From Blastobasis lacticolella (lineage: Eukaryota; Arthropoda; Insecta; Lepidoptera; Blastobasidae), in assembly GCA_905147135.1 (NCBI GenBank), contig LR990039.1:33291708-33355707 (forward strand): a DNA stretch of 64,000 nt, in the 5' to 3' direction. Positions 21,747-33,074 of this stretch are shown here, piece after piece. A program made the position numbers and the translations under genes. Under the pieces are notes generated by a model that had not been told where the DNA came from, did no database searches, and saw only the letters and a program-made list of their open reading frames with translations. Position 1 is the stretch's first letter. Each line of letters opens with the position of its first letter.

Positions 21747-22887
21747 AATTAACTATTTCCTACGTACATGTCCTGCTTGGTTGTTCCCGGACAGTATCGC
21801 TGGCTTTGATGAGGTGCTGAGGGATTCGGTGGAGCGGATTTTGAACGTTTCTCTCAGCGCGTTGCAGTGGAGCCAGGCATCCTTGCCTATCCGGTGCGGG
21901 GGCTTGGGAGTGCGGCGTGCTCGGGACGTGAGCCTGCCGGCCTTTCTTGCGTCGTCATATGGGGTTGTGAGCCTTGTCACTAATATTCTTACAGTAGATG
22001 GTGGCAGGGTGAACATTCCCTACGTCGGCGATGCACTGACGGCCTGGGGGGCTCTCGATCCGACCTTGCTCGTTCCTGATTGTCCGGAGATTCAGCGATC
22101 GTGGGACAATTGTGGGATCGAGAGGGTGCGAAACCAGCTCGAAGGTGGGGCTGAGGGTGTGGACCTTGCGAGGCTTAGGGCGGTGTCACAGCCTGAGTCA
22201 GGTGCATGGTTGCATGCTTTGCCGTCACCACATCTGGGCACTCTACTAGACGGCGACTCATTGCGGGTGGCGGTGGCTCTTCGCCTGGGCTGCGATGTTT
22301 GTGAACGTCATCAATGCATCTGCGGTTCCATGGTGGAAGCCAATGGTCACCACGCTTTAAGTTGTTGTCGGTGCTCTGGTAGATTCCCGCGACACCACGC
22401 CCTTAATGATATCGTCCGTAGAGCGCTGGTTTCGGCTAATATCCCTTGCGCCCTGGAGCCTCCCGGACTGAGTCGGACCGATGGGAAGAGGCCTGATGGT
22501 TTGACATTGGTACCATGGCAGAGGGGAAAATGTCTGTTGTGGGACGCCACATGCGTCAGCACCTTTGCGCCCTCACACCTCAGTCGCACAGTCAGGGTGG
22601 CGGGAGCGGCGGCGGAGTTTGCGGCCCTAAGAAAAAGGGACAAATATTCGGAGTTGCAAGGCCAGTATTTATTCATCCCACTCGCCGCAGAAACAACAGG
22701 TTGCTGGTGTAAGGATGCGAGGATTTTCTTTAAAGAGGTGGGCCGTCGAATGAGGGAGAGAGGCGGCGATCCTCGCTCTGGGTCATTCTTGCTGCAGAGG
22801 CTGTCCATTGCTATCCAGCGTGGCAACGCTGCTAGTGTTATGGGCACCTTTGCATCGGGAGTGGCCAGGAGTGGAGCAGAAGTTTAG
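21712..22887 (+). pseudogene. RLE LINE ORF, C-terminal endonuclease segment
   Basis: 391 codons. RT thumb remnants (RTCPAWL, LPIRCGGLGVRRARD at ~59-72), then a Cys/His cluster (C194, C197, C202, C204, H213, C218, C221) like the zinc knuckle before the endonuclease in R2-type elements. RPDG (260-263) and LLWDATC (275-281) correspond to the PD...D core of the restriction-like endonuclease. It ends RLSIAIQRGNAASVMGTF, conserved in this family as I remember it. The segment is fully open, and the stop is at 22885-22887. Confidence 0.85.
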
Positions 22888-22960
22888 ACGAAGTGCTCTT
22901 TGATACGGATGTTTAGTTTATAATTATATGATATTTATACTTTGTTATTTATTAATAAAT

Positions 22961-23229
22961 TTATGATAATAATTATATTAAAAATGGAAAAATATACCCT
23001 TTAATAAAAGTTTTAAAACTTCGTAATAACATTTTCATCTCTCTTCGAAAACGGCTAGATCGATTTAAATAATTCTTTTTTTGTTTTGTTGGCCATAATA
23101 TTGTATTATAACACCCAACAAAATACTTGATTATCATAACAAACACTTTTTAAACGTTATATCTATATTTACACTGAATGCGGACAATGGAATAGCTGTT
23201 CAAGACCTAAAAAAAAAACTCTTTAATAG
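22961..23229. other. AT-rich junction
   Basis: 3' flank of the RLE element running into decayed jockey RT. No separate feature. Confidence 0.45.
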
Positions 23230-24430
23230 ATAGTAAATTCCGGAGCTCTCCATAGCGAAGGTAACATTAAAATACTTGACAAATACTTTAACAACCCTAT
23301 CAAGGAAACCGCAAACAACCGAAACCAACGCATTGGACTTATACGTCATATCTATAATTTTACTATTATCTATCTGGCCAGTCATATCCGGCATACTTGT
23401 TGAAACGTTGCCATGATATCCAACGGTATTTACCCTAAAGTGCAAAAAAGGACAAGAGTTTGTCCTATTTATCAAGGTAAAGGTAATAAGTACTCCGTGG
23501 ACAACTACAAACCAATTACAATAGTAGATTCAAAGATTTTGGATATAGTGGGTACTATATCCAAAATCTTTGAATTGATTTTATTCCAACACCTCATGCG
23601 CCATTCAGAAAATAACTACTTACATACTGTCAGATGTTGACAACCAATTGCTGCTGACAAAACTCCAGTATTTTGGTGAAAGGGCAAGGCCCACCAAATA
23701 TTCATTTATTTCTTAGCTAATCGAATACAAATAGTACAAGTTGATACGAACGGCAAGAAAATAAAATCGGGTGTAGGTAATAGGTATAGAAGTTGGTATA
23801 CCGCAAGGTTTAGCCCCCGGGAACACCTGCTGTTCATAAATGATCTTCCATCGTATATCACTAAGGGGCTAATGCTATTGTTTGCAGATGATACCACCGT
23901 AGTTGTAAGCGCGCGCACCCATGAACGGCTTAAACGCAAAGTATCTGATGTTTGTACCCACTTACAGAAGTTGTTCACAGCGAATGGTCTTATTTTAAAA
24001 TTAAATGGTAATACGTCAAGTGTAATTGTATTCTAGTGCAGAAACACTAAAACGTCATTATTGAGGAGTCATTGACTTCAAGGTAGATTTCAATCTTAAA
24101 GAAAACGAAGAAACGAGCTTTACGAAAAATAGCAGGCGTATGGATTTGTTAAAAAAATACACCCAAAACGTATTTGAAATTATAATGTTTAAGCGACGCA
24201 GTATCCTATGCGACTTCGAACGTATGAACATTCCGGTAACGAGTAACACGCCAAACAGGCCGGCTAAAATCTGTACCGCGGCGATTGGCGTTACTTGATT
24301 GAAAACCCGCGCGTTGTCGGACTAACATTTTATTAACAACTACCCGCAGATATTAAGAATGAACGTTCCGACGAAACGTTTAGGCCACAACTGAAAAACC
24401 TCTTATTGGATACCCCATTGTAATCAATAA
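23230..24430 (+). pseudogene. Jockey-type reverse transcriptase remnant
   Basis: Heavily decayed. In order: ISNGIYP, VCPIYQGKGN, VDNYKPITIV, ISKIFELILFQHL, a broken GIPQG-like motif (near 23797), LMLLFADDTTVVVS (FADD, 23877 onward), KLFTANGLILKLN, and a C-terminal DIKNERSDETFRPQLKN followed by DTPL. Many stops and frameshifts. A 22 bp inverted duplication (23527-23576) has been inserted between the PITI and ISKIFE blocks. The AT-rich tail up to about 24560 is probably its 3' UTR. Confidence 0.8.
23528..23575. repeat. Perfect inverted duplication inside RT pseudogene
   Basis: ATTCAAAGATTTTGGATATA plus G (23528-23548) and its exact reverse complement (23555-23575) around a 6-nt centre. The right arm is the expected RT coding sequence (TISKIFEL), so the left arm is the extra copy. 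Confidence 0.9.
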
Positions 24431-25875
24431 TTTTTTTTATTGACATGAAGGTTTGGCATTAGGTATATTTATTTATTGGATACAATTTTGTACCTGCATC
24501 GGTATTCGGTTTTTGCATTTAATATGATGTAAATTTAATTGATAAATAAATCATCAGTTCTTTGTTTGCTACTTGTACCTTACGCCCTATTCACGTAAGA
24601 TAAGTCAAAATGGCCAGGGACAGCCTAAAAACCAGTGCTACAGGACATCAGCCCTCAGCGTATACTGAGACTGTGACCTTCCACACACACAATTAATTTT
24701 TAGAAGTATAAGTTGTTGTGTTTTCTTTCTTGTGTTATAACACGTCATGTTTGTATGTGTAGAAAATAAATTTGTTTATGATTTATAAAAGCCTAAATAC
24801 TAATTCATAGAAATCTTCTTTGTGATATTTTATAAATATCGAGTGCAATGCGATACTTACACTGCAATTCAAATACAGTACGTACCTACTAATAGGATAA
24901 AACCAGGTTTTCTAATGGTAAACTAGTTCCTCGTAGAAATCTAAGCTAGATATTCGTATACTACGAGGAAAAATTTATAAATACAGAAATTCCTAATTAG
25001 ACAGAGGGCACACAAAAATGCAGGTATAGTTTTGTTTCCAAGCAGGGGATAGAAACCTATACATCACGGTTATTGATAAGGCTACCCACCAGCCCAAGCA
25101 AAGCCACAGGACTCCAGCGCCGCCATTACCCAAATTTGCCCGCCCATAAAGATTATTTATGAACCCACCTTTGCACTGTAATTACCAAAGGCCGCATCCA
25201 AACAATTTATATGTTAAACGAGGTATTACACGATACAAATTACGGATACCTGCCCGACGGTAATGGTGATGTGTGTTTATCAGGCATAATAGAGACCACT
25301 GGCAGGGGTTTCGGGAAGGTTTTGACGTTTTAGTCAACCGGAGTAGGACTTTGTCAAGTTTGAGCGGATCCTCCAAGAGCGTTTACGCATGGCATGCAAC
25401 ACAAGTCCGAGAAAATGCAGAGATACCTTGTTTCAAGAAATAAGTCCCATGGAATAGCTGTATTAAAAAAATATCCGTAAGTGCCTATGTGAAATAATCA
25501 TAAGTCATTCTTAACATTTGTTCGAAGGACATCCACAGTTCATTATCATTTGTTTGAAATTTACTTATGTAAGAAATTCAGCGAAATAAATTGATCACAC
25601 TAGTTATTCAAAATTTGCACAATCTTGAGCGAATGCGTTCATACAGTAATTGGATAACACCATTGCCAATTAGGAAGTCTGGCCCAATCGAGATCTGTTC
25701 AAATTGTTATAAGCTGAACCGGGAATTTAAGTTTCGTTGTCCCTCAGTTTCTGAAATGGTAATAAAAATTCAACATCTAAAGACTTTCATAGGGACCCTT
25801 CCTGTCTTTTAAATTATTAAAATAGAAGGAATCTGGAAGTAAAAGGAAGGAAGAGCAAAAATAGCGCAAGGAGCC
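24431..25875. other. No gene recognised
   Basis: A short hairpin (TTCCTCGTAG against CTACGAGGAA, about 24927-24968). Frames of at most 73 codons have no motifs. Confidence 0.5.
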
Positions 25876-26715
25876 CCGACAGCGTTGTCCACTTTCACTT
25901 CTAATTTTCAATAGTAGAAACCAGCCATGGGGTGTGAAGTTTAACGGAGAAAGGATATTGTTTATCAGATTTGCCGATGATATTGCTGCAGTAGCGGAAA
26001 GTAGAGAACAACTGGAGTTATTGTTACAAACCATGGATACAATTTTTGAGGAGTTTGGACATATAATCAACGTAGGACAACCAAAAATACTAACAGTATC
26101 AAAATCACCAATAATAAACCATAGACCAATTCAATTAAATAATCAAACAATAAAGAATGTAACCATTTTTATGTATTTGCGTAGTATAATCACCAATGAC
26201 TCCAGATGTACTCCAGATATTAAAGCTAGAATAGCAATAGCAAAGACAGAATTCCACAAGAAAAAGCACCTATTAAAACCAAAACAGCGTAATTATCTAA
26301 AAAGCCTTTAATTTAAGATTATAACTGGAGTATTGTACTGTACGGAAGTGAGACGTGGACGCTGACTGCGGAGGATAAGAAGAGATTGGAGCGATTTGAA
26401 ATGTGGTGCTGGAGAAGAATGGAAAGGATTAGCTGGACGGAAACAAAGACAAACGAAGAAGTGTTGAAATTACTGAAAGCGAAACCAAATTTACTGAAAG
26501 TTCTTGAGAACAGAAGGGGGAAATGGTGGGACATTTAATAAGACATGACAACTTTTTGAGAGTAATAATATAAGGCAAACTTGAGGGAGAGAGAGGAAGA
26601 GGAAGGCCAAGATTTGAATAGGTATTGGACAGACGTGAAGGAAAAAGTGATTGCCGGAAATGAAGAGGTTGGCTGACAGGAGAGAAGAGTGGCGATTGCT
26701 CCACCGACAAGAGTC
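25876..26715 (+). pseudogene. Endonuclease/RT-type LINE, RT and C-terminus
   Basis: Starts within motif B (RQRCPLSLLIFN, usually RQGCPLSPLLFN), then WGVKFNGERI and IRFADDIAAVAES (FADD, about 25970), then FEEFGHIINVGQPK (motif D region) and YLRSIITND (motif E). Around 26312 the frame changes; the C-terminal block WTLTAEDKKRLERFEM then WCWRRMERISWTETKTNEE is typical of this LINE group. A further frame change precedes a GRGRP-like stretch and RREEWRLLHRQES, then TATGATGATGAG as tail. It is 5'-truncated, lacking the endonuclease and half of the RT. Confidence 0.8.
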
Positions 26716-27489
26716 ATACTCTTAAATATATGATGATGAGAAGGAATCTCGAGTAAAGATTCGCTGCTACTACACTGTTACCTACTACGGCGACGAGGAA
26801 GAACCTGAATGGATGCCTACTAATTTGATAATATTATGTAAGTTAGAAAGCATATTACCCAATTTGCTAAAAATACTGATATTCATAATTTCAATTTAAG
26901 AAACAAGAATAAACTGGTAAAACCGCGTTGTTCATTTATTTCAAGTATCTGAAGACTCATACAATTTGTTAGTAGGTAGATACAATAACTTAATCTAATA
27001 CTAACATTACTTAAAGTAAAGTAAAAACTATTCTAAAAAAAATAATTTACAATTTTGTAAATTGGGAGAGGATGATGAATAGTCAAATATAAGTAACAAA
27101 TGTATTTTTAAATATGTACGGCATTGGCAGTGCATGTTCACTTAAAAGTCTGCCTGGTGGTGGCGTGGGGGCCGGGTCGTTCTCTTGTTCTCTTCCCTCA
27201 AATATGGTTGAAATGGACGATGGCTGGGCCCTGCGTCATGCTCGTGAACGGGTGCTGCCTTGGTGGACTGGCCTGCTTTTGCTGTACCAGTTTTATTTTT
27301 AGTAGATTGACCGATTCGTAGAGGTTCACATTATATTCCAATCAACTCAGGCTCACTCAAAATAAATTGACAAATATATTAATGCAATGTAATCATATTT
27401 AAATGTACCTATCGGTTTCTTGCCGTTTCTTTTTCCACAGATGGTCATTTTCCTAAATATACATACTGACAGACAGACGACATTCTTTT
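26716..27489. other. No gene recognised
   Basis: Two overlapping plus frames (27114-27302 and 27124-27321) with composition-driven openness. No motif. Confidence 0.5.
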
Positions 27490-27605
27490 TACTTATTTCC
27501 CTCATGAGCCCTCGTACGTGCTGATCGGTCTGCATGCGTCGCCCTCTACCTGGCTGAGCTCGCTTAACTTTCCCTTTGTTTTCCGTTAGATTTTTGACTT
27601 TTGAA
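27490..27605 (-). repeat. Dispersed repeat shared with 63028-63121
   Basis: The minus strand has GGGAAAGTTAAGCGAGCTCA, GACGCATGCAGACCGATCAG and CACGTACGAGGGCTCATGAG. The plus strand at 63028-63121 has the same words, with about 20 bp less in the middle. Confidence 0.7.
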
Positions 27606-28669
27606 AACAGATTCAATAACGTAATCCGAATTCAATAAATACTTTTCATTTTCATTTTTCATTTTTGAGATAAACCGGATCAAGCTTTTACCTTGGTCAA
27701 ACCAGGTTAACCCGTGTAGGACAGGTTTAAGACGACATCCCTCGCACTCTTGACTGCCCGTGTATTTGATTATAAAGTGTGCGCGTGCTTAACAATTATT
27801 TTAAAAAACTGATGAAATTTACCCTGGTGACACATGCTTTCCTTGAAATCTCCAATCCGCAAACAGTAATAACAGAGGTAACAATGAAAACTTTCTAAGA
27901 ATTTACTGCGTTTTTGTACTACCCACTCAAATTAAACATTCAACGCTGCATCAAATCACGTACCTCTGCTTTTTATATGTTGTTAATAATGTAAACGCAA
28001 AGTTATATATATCAAAGTTTTCGAGATTTGTGTTAAATAAAATCCCGGATTTCTCAATGTTTCCATATTTTTCTTGTCTTGTAAATCTTGAATTATCTAT
28101 TTATCTAGGTATGTTCACTTTTGATTCTACATAAAATATAAAAGTAACAAAAGAATATGATTTTCATTGCAAAGGTGGCCTATTCCATTATGGGATTTCT
28201 TCCTACTATAGACAATCCAATAAGAAACTTTAAGAAATGGTGGATTGTAAATCTCTTACAAGGATAGGCATCCAAGGCTCGCTATCCATCTCAACGGTCC
28301 TTAAGACATGAAAATATCTGGTTTTTATTACGACTGGTATTACAGCATTAAAAATATCTATGATAAAAACTTAATCTTAGTAAGTCGGTGTTGCCTCCTC
28401 TTCAGCCTATTACAAGAAGGATGGTCCTCACTTAAAACTTTTCCTCTTAGGTAACTAACCACCAGCAGTGATTATATTAAACCACTGCTGAACACCTCCA
28501 AGAGGCTGGCCTAATGGTAGCAACCCTTCTTGGCTGAATAAATGTTCAGAACTTAAAGGAACATCTCTCAGAGCTGTTATAAATTTGTACAGTAATATCT
28601 TTCAAAATTCTTTCTCTAATGATCTCACTGCATTCAATCCTACCATTAATCACACTCTCTGGACAATTA
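27606..28669. other. No feature recognised
   Basis: The minus strand between 28300 and 28669 shows broken coding-like pieces next to the open segment at 28670. No assignment. Confidence 0.4.
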
Positions 28670-28876
28670 TGTAAGCTGGAGGCTGGGCTGGGCCAAATAG
28701 ACTTCAAACTTTTTCAATGAGTATTGAGGTATCTCACTGTCTGCATCACCGAATACCAGGCGAATAAAGTCCATAGACTCGATAAAAACAAGCTCAGTTG
28801 GTTTTGCCACTGCCCAATTAGCAAGACCCTGTAGTGTTTGCACTTCAACAACTTCCTCTATTCCAGTTCGGTATTG
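28670..28876 (-). pseudogene. Unrecognised coding-like open segment
   Basis: The minus strand is open for 69 codons between stops at 28877-28879 and 28667-28669, without a convincing start. It contains EEVVEVQTLQGLANW, VFIESMDFIRLVFGDADS and KKFEVYLAQPS. The amino-acid composition looks like a soluble helical protein, not like LINE or transposase motifs I know. Neighbouring minus-strand pieces (a possible ATG at 29032-29034, and ALRDVPLSSEHLF near 28550) suggest a longer decayed ORF, perhaps a processed host pseudogene or an unfamiliar transposon. Confidence 0.3.
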
Positions 28877-29057
28877 TTAAAAACATTCCACAAATTTTTT
28901 AATCAGGCCAAATAGTACTCTGACACAGATTCTTAAAGTTGGTTTGTATTAAATTCCTTTCCACGCCTGCGAGTCAAAATGTTGCAATTTCTTAACTGGC
29001 GGGATAATTTCTCTACTGTCAATTAAATCCATTTAAGTTAAGGGATATTAAGTTAAG

Positions 29058-29316
29058 TTTGCCGTGTGGTGTCCGGCAGAGTAGAATAGCACCAACCCCT
29101 TACACTCATGGGTGTTATACAAGGCGACTAATGTTTTCGAGGCATACGATCAAGAGTCTCCGTAGCCTGGAAAATGGGCAGCAGCATTTTCCATTGTTAT
29201 ATTTAAACACTGCGATCTCCAACCCGCCTGCCAAGCGTGGAGATTATGGCAATAACCTCCCCTTTCGTGGGAGAGGCCCTAAGTCCTGCAGTGGACTGGT
29301 ACGGGCTGTGATGATG
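29058..29316 (+). mobile_element. ~260 bp retroelement with 8 bp target duplication
   Basis: Runs from TTTGCCGTGTGGTGTCCGGC to GTACGGGCTGTGATGATG, bounded by AAGTTAAG at 29050-29057 and 29317-29324. Other copies: 47474-47716 (minus), 52829-53301 (plus, interrupted) and 37900-38035 (minus, 3' half only). The GATGATG tail and frequent 5' truncation suggest LINE-mediated retrotransposition of a non-autonomous element. Its longest frame (29059-29340) is not credible as a gene. Confidence 0.85.
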
Positions 29317-29604
29317 AAGTTAAGGGAAGGCCCACTGTAGGCCCCCTTGGCTTGACTAAAAACTGATTAGACTGACTTGTGCTAGGAAGATTAAGGTTCG
29401 TAGGAGTCTTCTTAGAAAGTCTCGCATTAATAATAACATTATTATATTATTGCCACATGGCAACCTGCGGTAGCAACTGATAAAATATCCTAAAGTATAG
29501 CTCACCTGTTGCACTATCCTTTCGAATCGACGCCGAGGATCGAGTCCTCGGTTAAGCTTTTATCTCATTTGGAGGTAGTGAAGTGGATCGTTTGTCGTAC
29601 TCTT
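29317..29604. other. No feature recognised
   Basis: Non-coding; possible downstream decay of the minus-strand ORF at 29605. Confidence 0.4.
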
Positions 29605-29745
29605 TCAAAGAGGAGGCGCTACGGACAAGACATAAGAGTCTACGGACTCCCGAATAGACCGCTCTCCATCCGAAGCCGCGGTTTTCGACTTACCCGAGCT
29701 ACGATCAACACTTCTACTCTCACAATCGTTTTCAGATGACTCCAT
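29605..29745 (-). pseudogene. Possible ORF1/gag N-terminal fragment
   Basis: ATG at 29745 on the minus strand in the good context AAAATGG, 46 codons to a TGA at 29605-29607. The product begins MESSENDCESRSVD and is rich in Ser, Glu and Arg. A long non-coding leader lies upstream (to about 30000). The layout resembles the start of a retroelement ORF1 or gag, but there is no zinc knuckle and no downstream RT, so the identity is a guess. Confidence 0.25.
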
Positions 29746-30608
29746 TTTACAAAAAAACTCACACACTACTTTTCGATCTTTCGAAAAGAAGTTTTAATCA
29801 CTTTTAACTAAATAAACACAAAGTTTTAGTAAACGTTTTTGATTGGAAAAATTTTCACGCCTTCGCCTCAAAATAGAGAACTTACAAAAGGTCCACTCCC
29901 GTCGTCTTCGAAAATAATGACGTAAACTTGCCGCCTCACTAGGTTTGCTACTGTATTTACTCTGAATTTTGAATCTTTTAAACTTCTCAATACTCTTGTA
30001 TTTAAAAGATCGAATAGAATTTTGAAGATCGTTTACAATAACATGTCCCTTGCAAAGGACCAATCTAATCCTTGCCATAATGTGATTCAGTTTGTGTTCA
30101 AGTGTATAATATTTTCTAAATCAGCTTCAGACATTATGCCTTTAGTAAACGTAATTATAAATTACTGCTTATTCACATTTAAAAAATTGATCGCCACTTA
30201 TAACCTTTCCCTGCCTTTTCACTTCGAGGTATTCAATTGAATTGAAAATTTTGTACACATGTAAATTGATGAAAATGCAATATTATGGTATTAGTCAGTT
30301 GATCTGATGATGGAGAAGGAAGGTGGTCAGCGATTTTTTTATATTAAACTAGACAGTCATTTCCGTCTAGAAACCATAAAGGTTTAAGTTTAAGGTAAAG
30401 TTAGTTAGAGTTTAAGGTTTAAGGATTTCTTATCTGTTAAAAACTGTCACGTGGTGCCTGAAACTGTTCATTTAGTACTTGGGTCTCTAGCGGAAGACCT
30501 TGGTCAACCTCGCTTCACCATCGGCATTAGAACTCGTAGCGGTGCTGAAGTTCGACTAACCTCAAAGTCTGAAATGGTCACCTATCAGTTCTTATTAAGT
30601 AATCTTAG
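29746..30608. other. No gene recognised
   Basis: AT-rich, including short TTTAAGGTT-type direct repeats around 30380-30420. Confidence 0.5.
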
Positions 30609-31016
30609 TTAAGTTCGCTCCACATGTTCGCCGAAACTTCCGGCGAAACTTTTGCCGGGACTTTGGTCGACTCTCTACATTCTCGCCTATTAGGGATGTG
30701 GTGGTGTCAAAACCCTCGACATTTTATCGATTCATCGGTGTAATATCGGTAATCTACTGTAACCAGGGTCACAGAGGTGATGGCAGCTTCTCTACTGTAA
30801 TGACTTGATCTACTTATATCCTGGATCATGGTCAAGTGTACCCCGAACCTGTTACGGGAAAAAGCGCTAAAAATTTAAATATAAAATAGATCGAATCGAG
30901 ACGACAACAACAAACCATCTCTACTTAGTCTATGAAAAAGGCGAGACATACACGGGACTACATTCTCGTGTTCCTGCGGAACTGTCCACATGTGGAGCGC
31001 GCTTTACGTAGTACTT
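30609..31016. mobile_element. MITE-like element, copy 1
   Basis: Terminal inverted repeats: left TTAAGTTCGCTCCACATGT, right (reverse complement) TAAAGCGCGCTCCACATGT. Interior landmarks (AACTTTTGCCGGGACTTT, GATTCATCGGTGTAAT, CTGGATCATGGTCAAGTG) match 45325-45860 in order. No transposase. Ends in TTAA/TTTA leave the target duplication ambiguous. Confidence 0.75.
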
Positions 31017-31993
31017 TTATTTTATCAATAATAATATAGTTTATTAAACAATATTCAATTTAAGTCGACACTACAACGAATTTCCGCGTTAACAATCACG
31101 ACCGAGCACTGCGTGAAACTGCGTGAGAGTGCCAGTAAACGTAATGTCAATGTGTGCGTGACGGAAATGGCACACTGTTTCCAGTAGACCTTCTGCTTGG
31201 GGCAGGCCGTTCTTTATTTTGTGCCTTCGCGGTAAAACTTTAAAAAAACGCTATGAAGTTAGAACGTGACAGCTACTGCGCGCCAAGAGAGACGCTTGGT
31301 AAAGGGCATGGCGCACAGACTGCCACCGGCTGCGTAAAGAACCACGGTAACACCACCGGAGCTTGGTAAACGGATTCACGCATTTCTCTAGCTTTGAGTG
31401 TAAAACTTGCTGCGCTTTCTTCGCATGCAACGCTGTGTGTTTTATAATAATAATCTTTTGACTGTATGGTATTGATAGAACTTTATTCTAGATTTAATAA
31501 ATCAACGGTTTTTCGATGTTAGGGCTTCTTGGTGCTGAACTTCATAAAGTACCTACCGACAATGTACATTTTGGTACAGCTCATTAATAGGAATAATATA
31601 ATATATTTGATTGGATAGATAATATTTTTGATTATTAGTTCAGTAATGAATAGTTCCTTTGACTTTTTCAATCTTAATCTATAAGTAGTATCTACCTATA
31701 CTTATATCAATACAGAGACAATCAAGGTAGATAACTCGGGGACATTTTTCCCCAATTGGCTGTAATTATTGTGAACGTAATCAACACAACCGAATCAACG
31801 TACGAAATTGCGAAATGCTAATTACTCGGCGAATATTGCGTGGCCTCTGGTTGCGACATCGTTGCACTACCCGTTCATATTGCCTGTGAAGCAGAGCACC
31901 ACAAATAATTATAGGTACCTACCATACATAATACATAATGCTTGCAGGCGGGGATCTAAACTCCGGATTCCGCGGGGAGTGGAAATTATAATA
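31017..31993. other. No gene recognised
   Basis: Contains GGCCGTTCTTTATTTTGTG at 31205-31223, whose exact reverse complement is at 34957-34975. Otherwise unassigned. Confidence 0.5.
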
Positions 31994-32174
31994 TATACAG
32001 GGTGTTTCATAATACATGTATAAAGCCGAAAGGGTGTTAAAGTAGAGCTTTCAAAGAGTGCACTGGCGACTTCATTTTATCCGGACATTGAATTTTAATT
32101 TTAATAAAAAAAAAAATTTTTAAAGATAAATAACCATATCGACTACGTTGAAGCGCAGCTCTATTTCAAGTTGA

Positions 32175-32650
32175 TGATCATATAAAAAACAGGTTAATAA
32201 CCTCGTGCGACCCCTATCGAAACAAAGCAACCTCCTCAAGCCTACTACCAGGAGCCTAATGCTGCGTACACACCGGGCGATGTGTGACGCGCACCAGTTT
32301 CGACTAACGATTGTCCGTTGGCGTGTGCCAGCCGGCAATCCGCAGTGCAGCGTGGCGGTAACATCAAACGGATAGAAGTAATCATCCAATCGCAGTTTGG
32401 GCGGATACCGAAGGCCAACAAACAAACGTGCAAATACGAGCCCGAATCGGTTCCCAAAACTCCCAAAGATCGTTTGCTTGACCACGAAATGCAAGTATTA
32501 GACCTTAAAAGTCCAAATAATTCGGCCGACAGCCCTTCGTTGGCGTACGTTGAGTGTGTACACACCATAAGGACGAGTAATAACCTCGTGCCATTCATAT
32601 CAAAACAAACCAACCTCCTTCATCTTACTACCAGGCGTCGTACTAAATGT
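32175..32650. repeat. Imperfect direct repeat, ATAACCTCGTGC
   Basis: ATAACCTCGTGCGACCC... at about 32198 and ATAACCTCGTGCCATTC... at about 32581 both continue ATATC or TATCG, AAACAAA, CAACCTCCT and CTACTACCAGG. Unit about 60 bp, spacing about 380 bp. Frames through it on both strands are not convincing as genes. Confidence 0.6.
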
Positions 32651-32733
32651 TACCTACTTATGAATAGGCTCTACCAAATTAACTAGGAACTTGCCTACAC
32701 TAATTATTTTCGATAGGTAGGTATGCTTAAATA

Positions 32734-33062
32734 GTCGGAGCGTCGGTGGCCTAAGGTTGCGGTATCCGACTCGTACGCGTGAGGTACCGGGTTCGAATCC
32801 CACTGCCGCCATGTACCACTAACTCTTTTCTAAGTTATGCACAGTAGCTGAATACTAACCGATGCTTTTACGGTGAGGGAAATCATCGTGATGAAACTTA
32901 CACATTCAGTTCAGACGACTGAATGTGTAAGTAACCATGATCCAATCTGGTCAGGTTCCCTTGGTAGCAGGGTTAGGAGCCAGGAATGTCAGATGGCAGT
33001 CGCTCCACTGCAATTAATTACCTAATCTGCCAAATCCTAGATAATGGACCATAGTCTAATAA
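32734..33062 (+). repeat. tRNA-derived SINE, copy A
   Basis: Polymerase III A-box-like TGGCCTAAGGTTGCGG (32747-32762) and a perfect B-box GGTTCGAATCC (32790-32800) lie 27 bp apart in a tRNA-like head. The tail has AACTCTTTTCTAAGTTATG and GTCAGATGGCAGTCGCTCC. The anticodon-loop position reads CTCGTAC, close to a threonine CGT anticodon, though that origin is tentative. An internal hairpin (32896-32932) has 15 bp perfect arms, ACTTACACATTCAGT. Confidence 0.8.
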
Positions 33063-33074
33063 TTTTGTGGAGAG

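Larger units (their letters stand above)
20066..22960 (+). mobile_element. Restriction-like-endonuclease LINE
   Basis: A near full-length non-LTR retrotransposon with one ORF: an N-terminal C2H2 zinc finger, a central reverse transcriptase, then a C-terminal Cys/His cluster and restriction-like endonuclease. This is the architecture of the R2/R4/CRE/NeSL group. Two +1-type frame changes (near 21200 and 21730) split the ORF into three overlapping frames with no other stops, so inactivation looks recent. A short AT-rich 3' region with AATAAA (22955-22960) follows. Exact ends and target duplications could not be fixed. Confidence 0.85.

Noticed and set aside
20290..22847. Antisense frames within the RLE LINE
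   Set aside because: They are complements of a clearly coding plus strand and have no motifs of their own.
27114..27321. Small secreted protein
   Set aside because: Two frames are open in the same interval, no signal-peptide pattern holds, and there is no supporting context.
32120..32686. Genes of ~120 codons on both strands
   Set aside because: Frames overlap each other across a direct repeat and show no recognisable domain.
32747..32811. tRNA gene
   Set aside because: A- and B-boxes are present but the arms do not form a clean cloverleaf, and the same SINE tail follows as in other copies.
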